Below, one piece after another: positions 22,570 through 29,966 of a stretch of 30,098 nt of DNA (the stretch's first letter is position 1; each line of letters opens with the position of its first letter). The stretch covers positions 1-30,098 of the forward strand of contig JBKCOJ010000002.1 of assembly GCA_046309815.1 (NCBI GenBank), in the 5' to 3' direction. Source of the stretch: CAITNM01 sp021298215. GTDB lineage: Bacteria; Pseudomonadota; Alphaproteobacteria; Paracaedibacterales; CAITNM01. The notes beneath the pieces were generated by a model, which saw only the letters and a list, made by a program, of their open reading frames with translations, was not told the DNA's origin and ran no database searches. Position numbers and translations under genes: made by a program.

Positions 22570-23082
22570 ATGAAACCCATCTTAAAACAAATTAATGATC
22601 ACCTCGTCGAATGGCAGGAAAAAATTTTTCCTTGCCGAGTAGGGAGAGGCGGTTTTTCAAACAATAAAAAGGAAGGTGATGGCTGCACACCCACTGGATC
22701 TTGGCAACTTTTAAATGTGTATTATCGCCCCGATAAAATGCCAAAACCTAACACAGTCCTTCCCGTAATTGAAATCACCCAAAACATGGGGTGGTCCGAT
22801 GACCCTAAAGATGCAGCTTACAACTCCTGCGTAAAGCTTCCTTACGCCTTTTCTCATGAGAAATTGTGGCGTGATGATGATCTGTATGACCTTTTCATCA
22901 CCATCGATCACAACACGGATCCAGTAGTCCCAGGCAACGGCAGTGCCATTTTTATTCATAAGCTTCGCCCCGAAGGCACGCCAACAGATGGTTGCCTTGC
23001 TCTTAATGATGACGATCTCAAATATTTAGTAGAAACCATAACACCTGACACCAGCTGGATTATAGGGGAAGGCCTTGCCTGA
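22570..23082 (+). CDS. L,D-transpeptidase (YkuD-type) family protein
   Basis: This 170-residue protein has the catalytic block AIFIHKLRPEGTPTDGCLAL; His130 and the nucleophile Cys142 in TDGC match the YkuD/ErfK-YbiS fold of the COG3786 subgroup. It also has the family's GDGCTPTGSWQL near residues 36-47. These enzymes make or trim 3-3 peptidoglycan cross-links or attach proteins to peptidoglycan. No signal peptide is seen, which is common in this subgroup as annotated. Its last codons overlap the start of mutM by 8 bp. No clear ribosome binding site precedes the ATG. Presence of the gene implies that some peptidoglycan metabolism remains. Confidence 0.9.
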   Translation: MKPILKQINDHLVEWQEKIFPCRVGRGGFSNNKKEGDGCTPTGSWQLLNVYYRPDKMPKPNTVLPVIEITQNMGWSDDPKDAAYNSCVKLPYAFSHEKLWRDDDLYDLFITIDHNTDPVVPGNGSAIFIHKLRPEGTPTDGCLALNDDDLKYLVETITPDTSWIIGEGLA

Positions 23083-23890
23083 ACTACCCGAAGTTGAAAC
23101 CGTCTGTCGTGGTCTTCGGCCATACATGGAAGGCAAAATTTTAAAAAACGTAGAAACGCATCGCGAAAATCTACGTAATCCTTTCCCGCCTTTATTTGCC
23201 GAACGCTTAACAGGTCAAAAGATCAACAAAATTAATCGTCGTGGGAAATACATTCTCATCGAACTTTCTGACTATACCTGGGTCATGCACCTTGGGATGA
23301 GTGGTAAAGTTTTACGCAGTCTAACATCTCACTACACTCATCAAAAGCACGATCACGTCGTGTGGCAAGTTGACAATATTACCTTTGCCTTCAACGATCC
23401 TAGACGTTTTGGTGATATGGATCTCATCGCTAAAAATCAACCTTGTCTGCAAACGCGCCTCATGGCGCTTGACCCTTTTGATATGCAAGCAGAAGACTTT
23501 TATAATCGCTTGCAAAAAACCAATCGTCCCTTAAAAGCATCGCTCCTCGACCAAACAGTCATCGCAGGCCTTGGCAACATCTACGTTAGCGAGGCACTTT
23601 GGCAAAGTGGTCTGTCGCCATTTAAAGCGTCGAATACCATCACCAAAACGCAAACGCAGAATTTACTTAAAAACATTTGTGAAGTTTTAGAACGCGCAAT
23701 CGAAGCCGGCGGCTCTTCCCTTCGTGATCATCGTACCATCGATGGCACCCTTGGCTATTTTCAGCATCATTTTAAAGTCTATAACCAAACAGGAAAGCCT
23801 TGCTTAACCAAGGACTGCTCTGGCACAATCAAACGTGAAGTTCAATCCGGCCGATCAACCTATTATTGTCCAACATGTCAAAAAAAATAG
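23075..23890 (+). CDS. mutM: formamidopyrimidine-DNA glycosylase
   Basis: This 271-residue protein starts at TTG; AGGGG lies 6 nt upstream. The start is fixed because the catalytic Pro must follow the initiator Met (MPELPEVETV). Other hallmarks are RRGKYILIEL, HLGMSGK, AFNDPRRFGDMDL and GLGNIYVSEALW. The C-terminus carries a zinc finger (CLTKDCSGTI...YYCPTCQKK). The enzyme excises 8-oxoguanine and FapyG and cleaves the abasic site. It overlaps the L,D-transpeptidase by 8 bp and hemB by 16 bp, so all three are probably co-translated. Confidence 0.97.
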   Translation: MPELPEVETVCRGLRPYMEGKILKNVETHRENLRNPFPPLFAERLTGQKINKINRRGKYILIELSDYTWVMHLGMSGKVLRSLTSHYTHQKHDHVVWQVDNITFAFNDPRRFGDMDLIAKNQPCLQTRLMALDPFDMQAEDFYNRLQKTNRPLKASLLDQTVIAGLGNIYVSEALWQSGLSPFKASNTITKTQTQNLLKNICEVLERAIEAGGSSLRDHRTIDGTLGYFQHHFKVYNQTGKPCLTKDCSGTIKREVQSGRSTYYCPTCQKK

Positions 23891-24870
23891 TCGCACCATA
23901 CCCCAATCTTCGCCTTCGTAGGCTTCGCCAATCATCATCGGTGCGAGAGCTTTTTCAAGAAACGCATGTGCACCCTCACGATTTAATTTATCCCATTTTC
24001 ATTCGCGAATCCGATGATGAACCCTATATTTCTACCATGCCGGGTATTCAGCGCTATGCGGTTGATGCGCTACCAAAAGAAGTTGAGGCTGCGTACAGCC
24101 TGGGCATTCGCGCTATTCTTCTGTTTCCAAAAACGCCGAATTCTTTAAAAACAGACGACGCCAAAGAAGCTTTCAATCCAAAAAATCTCATCTGCCAAGC
24201 GATTCGTAAAATCAAAGCCAGTGTTCCCGACATGCTTGTCCTCACTGATGTCGCTCTCGATCCGTACACGTCGCACGGCCACGATGGCTTTGTAAAAAAT
24301 GGCAAAATTGAGAACGATCGCACTATTGAAGCGTTAGTTAAGCAAGTCTTAAATCAAGTAGAGGCGGGAGCTGACGGCATTTGTCCGTCTGACCTCATGG
24401 ACGGACGAATTCAAGCCATTCGTCAAACTTTAGAGGCAAAAAACCATCCCGATGTTTTGCTCATTAGTTATGCTATTAAATACGCGTCAGTCCTTTATGG
24501 GCCTTTCCGCACAGGCGTTGGTGCTAATCTGCAGGGTGATAAAAAAACCTACCAAATTAATCCGGCGAACGTTAATGAGTCTTTGCGCAGTATCCAGCAA
24601 AACATTATGGAAGGCGCTGATGCGATTATTATTAAACCAGGCATCACTTCCCTCGATATTATCGCCAAAGCACAAGATTTTGGAGCACCCATTTGGGCAT
24701 ACCAGGTAAGCGGCGAATACGCCATGATCAAATACGCAGCCCAGCACAACGCTCTCGATGAAGAAAAAACATTTTACGAAATGCTATTAAGCCTAAAACG
24801 CGCTGGTGCGGGCAAAATCATCACCTACGCCGCCAAAGAAATCGCTCAACGCCTCCACTCGTCATCCTAA
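23875..24870 (+). CDS. hemB: delta-aminolevulinic acid dehydratase (porphobilinogen synthase)
   Basis: Starting from ATG 23875 the protein has 331 residues (TTG 23866 is possible but unneeded). The first Schiff-base lysine lies in SYAIKYASVLYGPFR and the second in AIIIKPGITSLDI. The metal region reads LTDVALDPYTSHGHDGF without the cysteines of zinc enzymes, so it is the magnesium-type. It condenses two 5-aminolevulinate molecules to porphobilinogen in haem synthesis. It overlaps mutM by 16 bp. The C-terminus ends LHSSS; the final codons tcg tca tcc taa match the start of the dispersed repeat (cgtcatcctgag), so the native end may have been replaced by a repeat. Confidence 0.97.
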   Translation: MSKKIVAPYPNLRLRRLRQSSSVRELFQETHVHPHDLIYPIFIRESDDEPYISTMPGIQRYAVDALPKEVEAAYSLGIRAILLFPKTPNSLKTDDAKEAFNPKNLICQAIRKIKASVPDMLVLTDVALDPYTSHGHDGFVKNGKIENDRTIEALVKQVLNQVEAGADGICPSDLMDGRIQAIRQTLEAKNHPDVLLISYAIKYASVLYGPFRTGVGANLQGDKKTYQINPANVNESLRSIQQNIMEGADAIIIKPGITSLDIIAKAQDFGAPIWAYQVSGEYAMIKYAAQHNALDEEKTFYEMLLSLKRAGAGKIITYAAKEIAQRLHSSS

Positions 24871-24959
24871 GTTTCAACCCCCTTCTACATCCTCCTGAGC
24901 CTTCAAACCTCTCCCACGTCATCCTGAGCCTGCGAAGCAGGCGTGGGGATCCAGTGAAC
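24860..24959. repeat. nested repeat remnants after hemB
   Basis: Three repeat 5' ends occur: cgtcatcctaag (24860), catcctcctgagcc (about 24888) and a full copy at 24917-24959 (cgtcatcctgagcctgcgaa...ggggatccagtgaac). The full copy has an inner cctgc/gcagg stem and an outer cccacg/cgtggg stem. Confidence 0.8.
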
Positions 24960-25081
24960 GATGCTCCGCGACTTGGTCGCGAGTATTATTTGAAAATTCT
25001 TAAAGTATCCTGCTCTTAACAAAAAATTAAAGTTAATTTACCATATTAATATTGGCATTCTAATCTTAGTCTCGGGGCTAT

Positions 25082-26317
25082 ATGAAAAAAATTTATTATC
25101 ATTTTTTTCGAATAACCCTGTTTGTTTTGGCGTATGGTCACCTAAATTGTTCAGTGCCTCCCGAGGATCGAAATTTATTTTCATACGACCTTCAGGTCAA
25201 ATGGCAGGGTCGCCTGCATCTTGAAACGATTGGCCTGCATGATGACCCGACGTCAAGACTTGATTTAGTGACTGGACTGTATCGCAGTGAAGAAGCACCA
25301 CCAACAAGATTACCAGGCAACCTGCAGTATGACCTTGATGTAGAGACTGAAGCATATATCAGAAGAAATGCATTACCAACACTTGATTCAGTGACTAGCC
25401 TGTATCTCAGAGAAAATGTATATGTATCACCAACAATATTAGCAACCAACTTCACGCGGAGTAGCATGATATTTCCAGCTTCATCCAGGGTGAAAAGCAT
25501 AGATCAAGCAAGTGAAGATTTTTTTGAATCATCCCCTGAAAGCACATGCACTCTTTCTGCGCCACTTCATGATGAGTGTTTATTTATTGAGCCAGGACAA
25601 GTTTTTAGATCATGCGATGCCGGTTTTTGGCGAATTGAAATGGAATCAAACCCAGAAAATACAAGCTATTTAAGCTCTCTTTTTTATAGAGAAGATCCAT
25701 TTAGACTAATTATCACTGGACAGGTATGTAAACTTCCGAATAGTTTCTTTAGCTCTAAAACTGCTAACCGTGAATCTCACAAATATCCTGACAAATTATG
25801 TCCAAGCCCCTGCGCACGACTTAGTGTTTTTATAGCTGCGAGAAATGAGGAAGTTGATTATATTCTTCTCAAAAAAATAAAGAATAATGAGAGTGATGTC
25901 TGGTCTTATTTTGATGGTTTTGCTAACTCAACAGACCGAACTTTTTTTGAAGCATCTGTGCGTGTAACTCAAGAAGATTCTGATGGAATATTTCAGAAAG
26001 ATTGCCTATGGCAGAATTACTACGTAGATGAAACTCTTGTTCTTTTTCCTCATACTAGCAAAGAGCATTTGTTTATGCATCGTGTATATTTTGAGAGAGT
26101 CGAATATGTTGATTTATCAGAAAATCAAAACTTAACATGGGTTTCTTCCAAGAATTTAAAAGATCTACTAGCGCAACTCAAAGAAAGCTCTCTAGAAGAT
26201 GTCAGATTCCATTATAGATATTTTACTACAGATATTAAAAAAAGAAATATTAGGCTAGCTAATTTGTTTATCACTACGCTTAGAGATATAGGCGCTTTAG
26301 GACCATTAGAAAAATAA
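25082..26317 (+). CDS. exported protein with short tandem repeats and a degenerate Nudix-like domain
   Basis: This 411-residue protein has a signal peptide of about 24 residues (MKKIYYHFFRITLFVLAYGH...). Residues 45-118 hold four copies of a roughly 16-residue unit of the form LDxxTxxYxRxxxxPT (for example LDLVTGLYRSEEAPPT and LDVETEAYIRRNALPT). Residues about 245-365 look like a Nudix fold: RLSVFIAARNEEVDYILLKK, VWSYFDGF and then a box G279-x5-D285...R294-VTQ-E298-D299. The consensus GX5EX7REUXEEXGU is altered: Asp for the first Glu, Val for Glu after Arg, and one inserted residue. WVSSKNLKDLLAQL resembles a Nudix C-terminal helix. It may be an inactive or modified hydrolase. It stands alone between repeat-bearing spacers with a weak ribosome binding site. 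Confidence 0.7.
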   Translation: MKKIYYHFFRITLFVLAYGHLNCSVPPEDRNLFSYDLQVKWQGRLHLETIGLHDDPTSRLDLVTGLYRSEEAPPTRLPGNLQYDLDVETEAYIRRNALPTLDSVTSLYLRENVYVSPTILATNFTRSSMIFPASSRVKSIDQASEDFFESSPESTCTLSAPLHDECLFIEPGQVFRSCDAGFWRIEMESNPENTSYLSSLFYREDPFRLIITGQVCKLPNSFFSSKTANRESHKYPDKLCPSPCARLSVFIAARNEEVDYILLKKIKNNESDVWSYFDGFANSTDRTFFEASVRVTQEDSDGIFQKDCLWQNYYVDETLVLFPHTSKEHLFMHRVYFERVEYVDLSENQNLTWVSSKNLKDLLAQLKESSLEDVRFHYRYFTTDIKKRNIRLANLFITTLRDIGALGPLEK

Positions 26318-26365
26318 AAACTCTCTCGCTTTCGCAAAATGCCACGTACACACATAGCCTCAACT

Positions 26366-26446
26366 TCGTTATCCCTGCGAGGCTTGTAGAGCCAAATGCG
26401 CCGGCCTAGAAAAATTACACTCCCCGTTGGATAACGGGGTCCAGTT
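26366..26446. repeat. two dispersed repeat pieces
   Basis: At 26366 tcgttatccctgcgaggc... is a partial element. At 26421-26446 a perfect 7-bp stem ccccgtt/aacgggg is followed by gtccagtttatt. Confidence 0.6.
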
Positions 26447-26470
26447 TATTAAAATTAAAGTCGCACACTT

Positions 26471-26498
26471 TTGCAAAAAATCTCTTATACGGTATGCT
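26471..26498 (+). promoter_or_regulatory. probable promoter of the MFS gene
   Basis: TTGCAA (26471-26476) and TATGCT (26493-26498) are 16 bp apart, about 30 bp before the ATG at 26528. Confidence 0.5.
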
Positions 26499-26527
26499 TA
26501 AGGTAACCTCTGATAAAAAAACAATGC

Positions 26528-27742
26528 ATGCCTCCCAGTAAATCCCAGCACTTCGGCCTAACACCCTTTAAATACAACACCCTTTTGCCAATGCTTCTCA
26601 TGATCACCGGCGTGCTTATGGTCGCAAGCATCGATATCTACTTACCCGCCGCTCCATTTTTAAAACGTCATTTTCATACCACCGAATGGATGATCCAATT
26701 CAGCATGATGCAAACGCCAATCGTTGGGGCAATTGTCGGCATGCTCTATGGCCACTGGAGTGATACCAACGGCCGTCGTCCAGCGCTGCTTTCATCGCTT
26801 GGGCTCTTTGCTCTCTTTTCCTTTCTCTGCTGCTTTGCCTGGAACATCGAATCTTTTCTTGTGCTTCGTTTCCTCCAGGCCATTGGGGCAGGCGGCATTT
26901 CCATCATCAGCATTTCCATCTTGGCGGATATGTTTAGTGGTGCCGTTTACGCACGTTACATGGCAACCTACAGCATGAGTTTTCCTATCATGTTTGCTAT
27001 CGCGCCGGTGCTTGGTGCCCATCTTCTCCAGTGGTTTGGTTGGCAAGCAAATTTCTGGTGCTTAGGCCTTATTGCCGCCGCATTATGGGTATACTTTATT
27101 AAAGGTTTGCCCGAAACCCACCAAGATCATTCCGACACCATGGGGTGGGGGCACATTTTTCATAATCTAAAATTTTTAATCAAGCATCGCGAATTTATGG
27201 TTCTTGCCGCAGGGCATGGGTTGCCTGTGGCCATTGCGGCAGTCTTTTCAGCAAACAGCTCATTCGTCTTTATTGATCATTTCCATTTTTCGCCAACAGC
27301 CTATGCATACATTCAGTTAATGCCTGTGCTTTTAAACCTCATCGGTTCTTATGCCTATCGCCAATACGTGGTGCAGCTTGGCATTACCAAATGCATTCGC
27401 TACGGCCTATATTTAAACCTGATCTTTTTAGTACTCACCGTGCTTGGTTCAATCTTCAATATTCTCCAAACACCTTGGGCGATTATTGCCATCATTTGCA
27501 TCCTAAACATAAGCCTATCAGCTGTTCTGTCTAGCTGCGGTACTAAAGCCGTTGAATGCGCGCCTAATCAAAAAGGCCTAGCGGTTGCCTTCCTCGGTCT
27601 CTTCAGAAACGGTGTTGTTGCCGGGCTCGTGCTTGTCGTGGGTGCTTTTTTTGATGGCACCATCATTCCCGTGTACATCGGTATGGCTATTCTCACCGCA
27701 ATATTGTTGTTATTGGTATGGCCACTTTCTAATTCTAAATAA
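26528..27742 (+). CDS. MFS transporter, Bcr/CflA-like drug efflux
   Basis: This 404-residue integral inner-membrane protein has about 12 hydrophobic segments. The family features are visible: IDIYLPAAPFLKRHF in TM1, and the loop GMLYGHWSDTNGRRPALL, the MFS A-motif (G-x3-D-x2-G-R-R/K). LVLRFLQAIGAGG follows in TM4, and IAPVLGAHLLQWFGWQANFW resembles the antiporter motif C region. Bcr/CflA members export drugs such as bicyclomycin, sulfonamide or chloramphenicol by proton antiport; the natural substrate here is unknown and could be a metabolite. An ATG at 26524 in another frame stops after five codons; the start at 26528 fits the membrane topology. Codon use is GC-rich like the core genes. Confidence 0.93.
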   Translation: MPPSKSQHFGLTPFKYNTLLPMLLMITGVLMVASIDIYLPAAPFLKRHFHTTEWMIQFSMMQTPIVGAIVGMLYGHWSDTNGRRPALLSSLGLFALFSFLCCFAWNIESFLVLRFLQAIGAGGISIISISILADMFSGAVYARYMATYSMSFPIMFAIAPVLGAHLLQWFGWQANFWCLGLIAAALWVYFIKGLPETHQDHSDTMGWGHIFHNLKFLIKHREFMVLAAGHGLPVAIAAVFSANSSFVFIDHFHFSPTAYAYIQLMPVLLNLIGSYAYRQYVVQLGITKCIRYGLYLNLIFLVLTVLGSIFNILQTPWAIIAIICILNISLSAVLSSCGTKAVECAPNQKGLAVAFLGLFRNGVVAGLVLVVGAFFDGTIIPVYIGMAILTAILLLLVWPLSNSK

Positions 27743-27748
27743 CTAAGA

Positions 27749-27775
27749 TTGAGGAAAAACATAAGCTTTCCTCAA
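27749..27775. terminator. hairpin between convergent MFS and yjdM genes
   Basis: The arms ttgaggaaa (27749-27757) and tttcctcaa (27767-27775) form a perfect 9-bp stem. It may act in both directions; no long T-run is present. Confidence 0.5.
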
Positions 27776-27797
27776 AGTCAAAGACTAAGATGAATTT

Positions 27798-28136
27798 TTA
27801 AGCTTTTTTCAAAAAGCAGGCTTTGAGCATGAATTGCCCCATATCTGTTTTGCAGTCTACTTCGTGGTCGCCATCTACTAGACGAATACTTTTTACTTTG
27901 GTGCCCATTTTAAGAGTAATTGATGAGCCTTTTACCTTGAGGTCTTTAATTAGCACCACAGAATCGCCATCTGCTAGGATATTGCCATTGGAATCTCTTA
28001 TAATTGAAGTATCCTCTTCTGTTACTGCAGATTCCGATACAGGCCATTCATGACCGCAATCAGCACAAACAACGTTGCCGCTATATTGATAGGTGTTTTC
28101 CATGCCGCATTGGGGACAGGCTGGAGTTTGCGTCAT
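27798..28136 (-). CDS. yjdM: YjdM/PhnA-like zinc-ribbon protein
   Basis: This 112-residue protein has an N-terminal zinc ribbon (C7-PQ-C10 ... C24-AD-C27-GHEW). The conserved PhnA C-terminal domain follows (DSNGNILADGDSVVLIKDLK and KGSSITLKMGTKVKSIRL). Despite the PhnA name, the E. coli protein is not the phosphonoacetate hydrolase, and its exact role is unclear. Length matches the family. It is monocistronic, minus strand, convergent with the MFS gene. The upstream region 28137-28327 is very AT-rich. Confidence 0.94.
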   Translation of the reverse strand: MTQTPACPQCGMENTYQYSGNVVCADCGHEWPVSESAVTEEDTSIIRDSNGNILADGDSVVLIKDLKVKGSSITLKMGTKVKSIRLVDGDHEVDCKTDMGQFMLKACFLKKA

Positions 28137-28327
28137 TATTTCCTCTAATTCAAAATCTGTACGTATTTAATCGCAAGCGCGTGCTTAAGAATATAACGTA
28201 AACTCAGTCATTACAAATATTTATTATATTTTTCAATATACCTAACATATATTAATCTTTATTAATCTATTATTAATATAATATTACTAATATTTAATAT
28301 TAGTAAACAAATCATTAAAATATAATA

Positions 28328-29160
28328 ATGAAAAATAGGTATTTTGTTTCATCGTGCTTGGTATTATTGACCATAAATTTGGCAATTTTCTCCACTTGTA
28401 TTGAGCCTCTTTCTGATGCTTTGGAAAGCGTAAGCACTCAGCAAAACGCTACTACAAATGGGTACTCAATAGCTGACACAACTTTTGATAGGGTAATAGG
28501 CCTTGGCCATCGTTGTACAACCTATAGGCAAATTAAAAGATATTTTTCGCCTGATCGCCATGGAAAAAAAAGACAGGAAGATCTTTTTAATAACCTGGCT
28601 ATTTATGATTATGATCTTTTTGCTGCGGCTTTAAGGTGTAATTTGGATGACTTTTTTGAAAGAGGTGATTTTGATTTAATCATACATAATGAACTCTATA
28701 CCTTATTTAATCGCAAATATAATATGTATTGGTCACATCTTTTTGATGGCTTGGCAGGAGCCGAGCTTAATCTCAAAAAAATCAAATGTCGTTCACCGAT
28801 GAAACAGTAGATCTCTTTTATCCTATCATTAAAGAACAGAAAAATTTTTTAAGAGAAAGATTTATAGCTGCCAAAGATCATACAACGCTCTATGTTATTG
28901 CGACTGCGCCTCCTTGTGAAGATCCTAGTCTTGAAACTCTTCTCCGGGTTAGAGATGCTCTTATTCAGATACGTGATGGCAATAAAGAGTTTTTTTTACT
29001 GTTTGTTCCCATTAACAAAACGTACAGTGACGTAGAAAATATTATTGTGCGTGAAGGTAAGTATTTAGTACCTTATGAATGGAATGGTGCAGATCCAGCA
29101 CGTTGGAAAGAAATTCTTGATGAATTTAAGTTTATTCCAGATATTTGGGATTCGTATTGA
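28328..29160 (+). pseudogene. exported DUF1796-like putative cysteine peptidase, split by a frameshift
   Basis: Two frames, 28328-28810 (160 codons) and 28786-29160 (124 codons), overlap and read as one protein if the frame shifts by one base near the A7 run at 28775-28781. The joined product is about 276 residues: a signal peptide (MKNRYFVSSCLVLLTINLAI), then DRVIGLGHRCTTYRQIKRYF, resembling the GxxC start of DUF1796 (putative papain-like cysteine peptidases, candidate Cys63). Then come WSHLFDGL (candidate His), and in the second part FYPIIKEQKNFLRERF and LYVIATAPPCEDPSLETLL, also in keeping with that family. The usual PFDW block is not conserved. It could be a decayed gene, a sequencing error in the homopolymer, or a gene rescued by slippage at A7. 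The family assignment is moderate. Confidence 0.6.
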
Positions 29161-29185
29161 TTATTAAAAAATAACTTTCTGTGTG

Positions 29186-29213
29186 TTGACTTTGATTCTA
29201 ACATTTTAATATT
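29186..29213 (+). promoter_or_regulatory. probable promoter of the PDZ gene
   Basis: TTGACT (29186-29191) is followed 15-16 bp later by TAATAT/AATATT (29207-29213). The leader would be about 40 nt, with GGAGG at 29246-29250 before the ATG at 29259. Confidence 0.55.
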
Positions 29214-29258
29214 TTTTTAATAAAATTTTCCTAGTCTAAAAGAAATGGAGGATGTTCA

Positions 29259-29897
29259 ATGATTAGGTTTGCCGTAGGCTTTATCCTATCAATGGTCTTT
29301 ACGTGTGCGCATGCGATGACCTCTTGGTATGGTGTACAAGTGCAACCGATGAATACAGATATGCTTGAAAGTCAAGGTGTAAAAGCAAAAACTGGCGTCA
29401 TTGTGGTGAAGGTTGATCCATCGTCCCCTGCGAAGCAGGCACTCCAAAAAGGGGATATATTTCTCTCTGTAAACGACAACTCAATTACGTTGCCCTGTCA
29501 CTTATTAGCCAATCAGCTTTCCCCTGGTCAACATGTTCACTTGAAAATACTCAGAAAAGGTGAGCATCTCACAACAACTTTTACGATGCCTCATATTCAG
29601 TCAGGGAAAACAGCTATAGATGACCAAATTTTAGGAAGCATCGAGATAGAGCAAAGGGCTGACGGGATGATGGTCGTAGCCATTCATCGTCAAGGTTTAC
29701 TGCAACTAGAAGATCGCATTATTGAGATAAATAATCACAAAATTCAGCGTGTAGAAGATGTAAGTCAGGCCCTTGCAGCAAATGATAAAAGCCTAAGCAT
29801 CGTCATCGATAGAAATGGTGCTCGTATCGTGCAATCTTTTGCTGTTGATGGGAACGGCAGCTTTTTCAGCAGCCAAACGATCATCAGCACAAACTAA
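29259..29897 (+). CDS. exported protein with two PDZ domains and no protease domain
   Basis: This 212-residue protein has a signal peptide (MIRFAVGFILSMVFTCAHA). The first PDZ (about residues 23-105) is clear: YGVQVQPMN, then KTGVIVVKVDPSSPAKQALQ, KGDIFLSVNDNSI and GQHVHLKILRKGE. The second PDZ-like unit (about 118-200) has MMVVAIHRQGLLQLEDRII, EINNHKIQRVEDVSQAL and LSIVIDRNGARI. The pattern resembles the C-terminal PDZ pair of DegP/DegQ, but the trypsin-like domain is absent. It may bind peptide C-termini in the periplasm as an adaptor or regulator. GGAGG lies 8 nt before the ATG, with its own promoter. A stem-loop follows at 29920. Confidence 0.88.
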   Translation: MIRFAVGFILSMVFTCAHAMTSWYGVQVQPMNTDMLESQGVKAKTGVIVVKVDPSSPAKQALQKGDIFLSVNDNSITLPCHLLANQLSPGQHVHLKILRKGEHLTTTFTMPHIQSGKTAIDDQILGSIEIEQRADGMMVVAIHRQGLLQLEDRIIEINNHKIQRVEDVSQALAANDKSLSIVIDRNGARIVQSFAVDGNGSFFSSQTIISTN

Positions 29898-29919
29898 GCT
29901 ATTTGTCAAAAATCGAAAA

Positions 29920-29966
29920 GCCCAACTCCGCACGCCAACGCCAGAGAGGCGTTGAGGTATGGGCTA
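29920..29966 (+). terminator. two-tier stem-loop after the PDZ gene
   Basis: The outer stem agccca/tgggct (29920-29925, 29961-29966) encloses an inner stem caacgcc/ggcgttg (29937-29943, 29949-29955). A weak T-stretch follows after ataataa. This is probably a terminator, though its size also fits a small structured RNA. Confidence 0.5.

Noticed and set aside
29419..29450. tcgtcccctgcgaagcaggc inside the PDZ gene resembles the dispersed repeat.
   Set aside because: The encoded VDPSSPAKQALQKGD is a normal PDZ sequence, so coding constraint explains it; no repeat ends are present.
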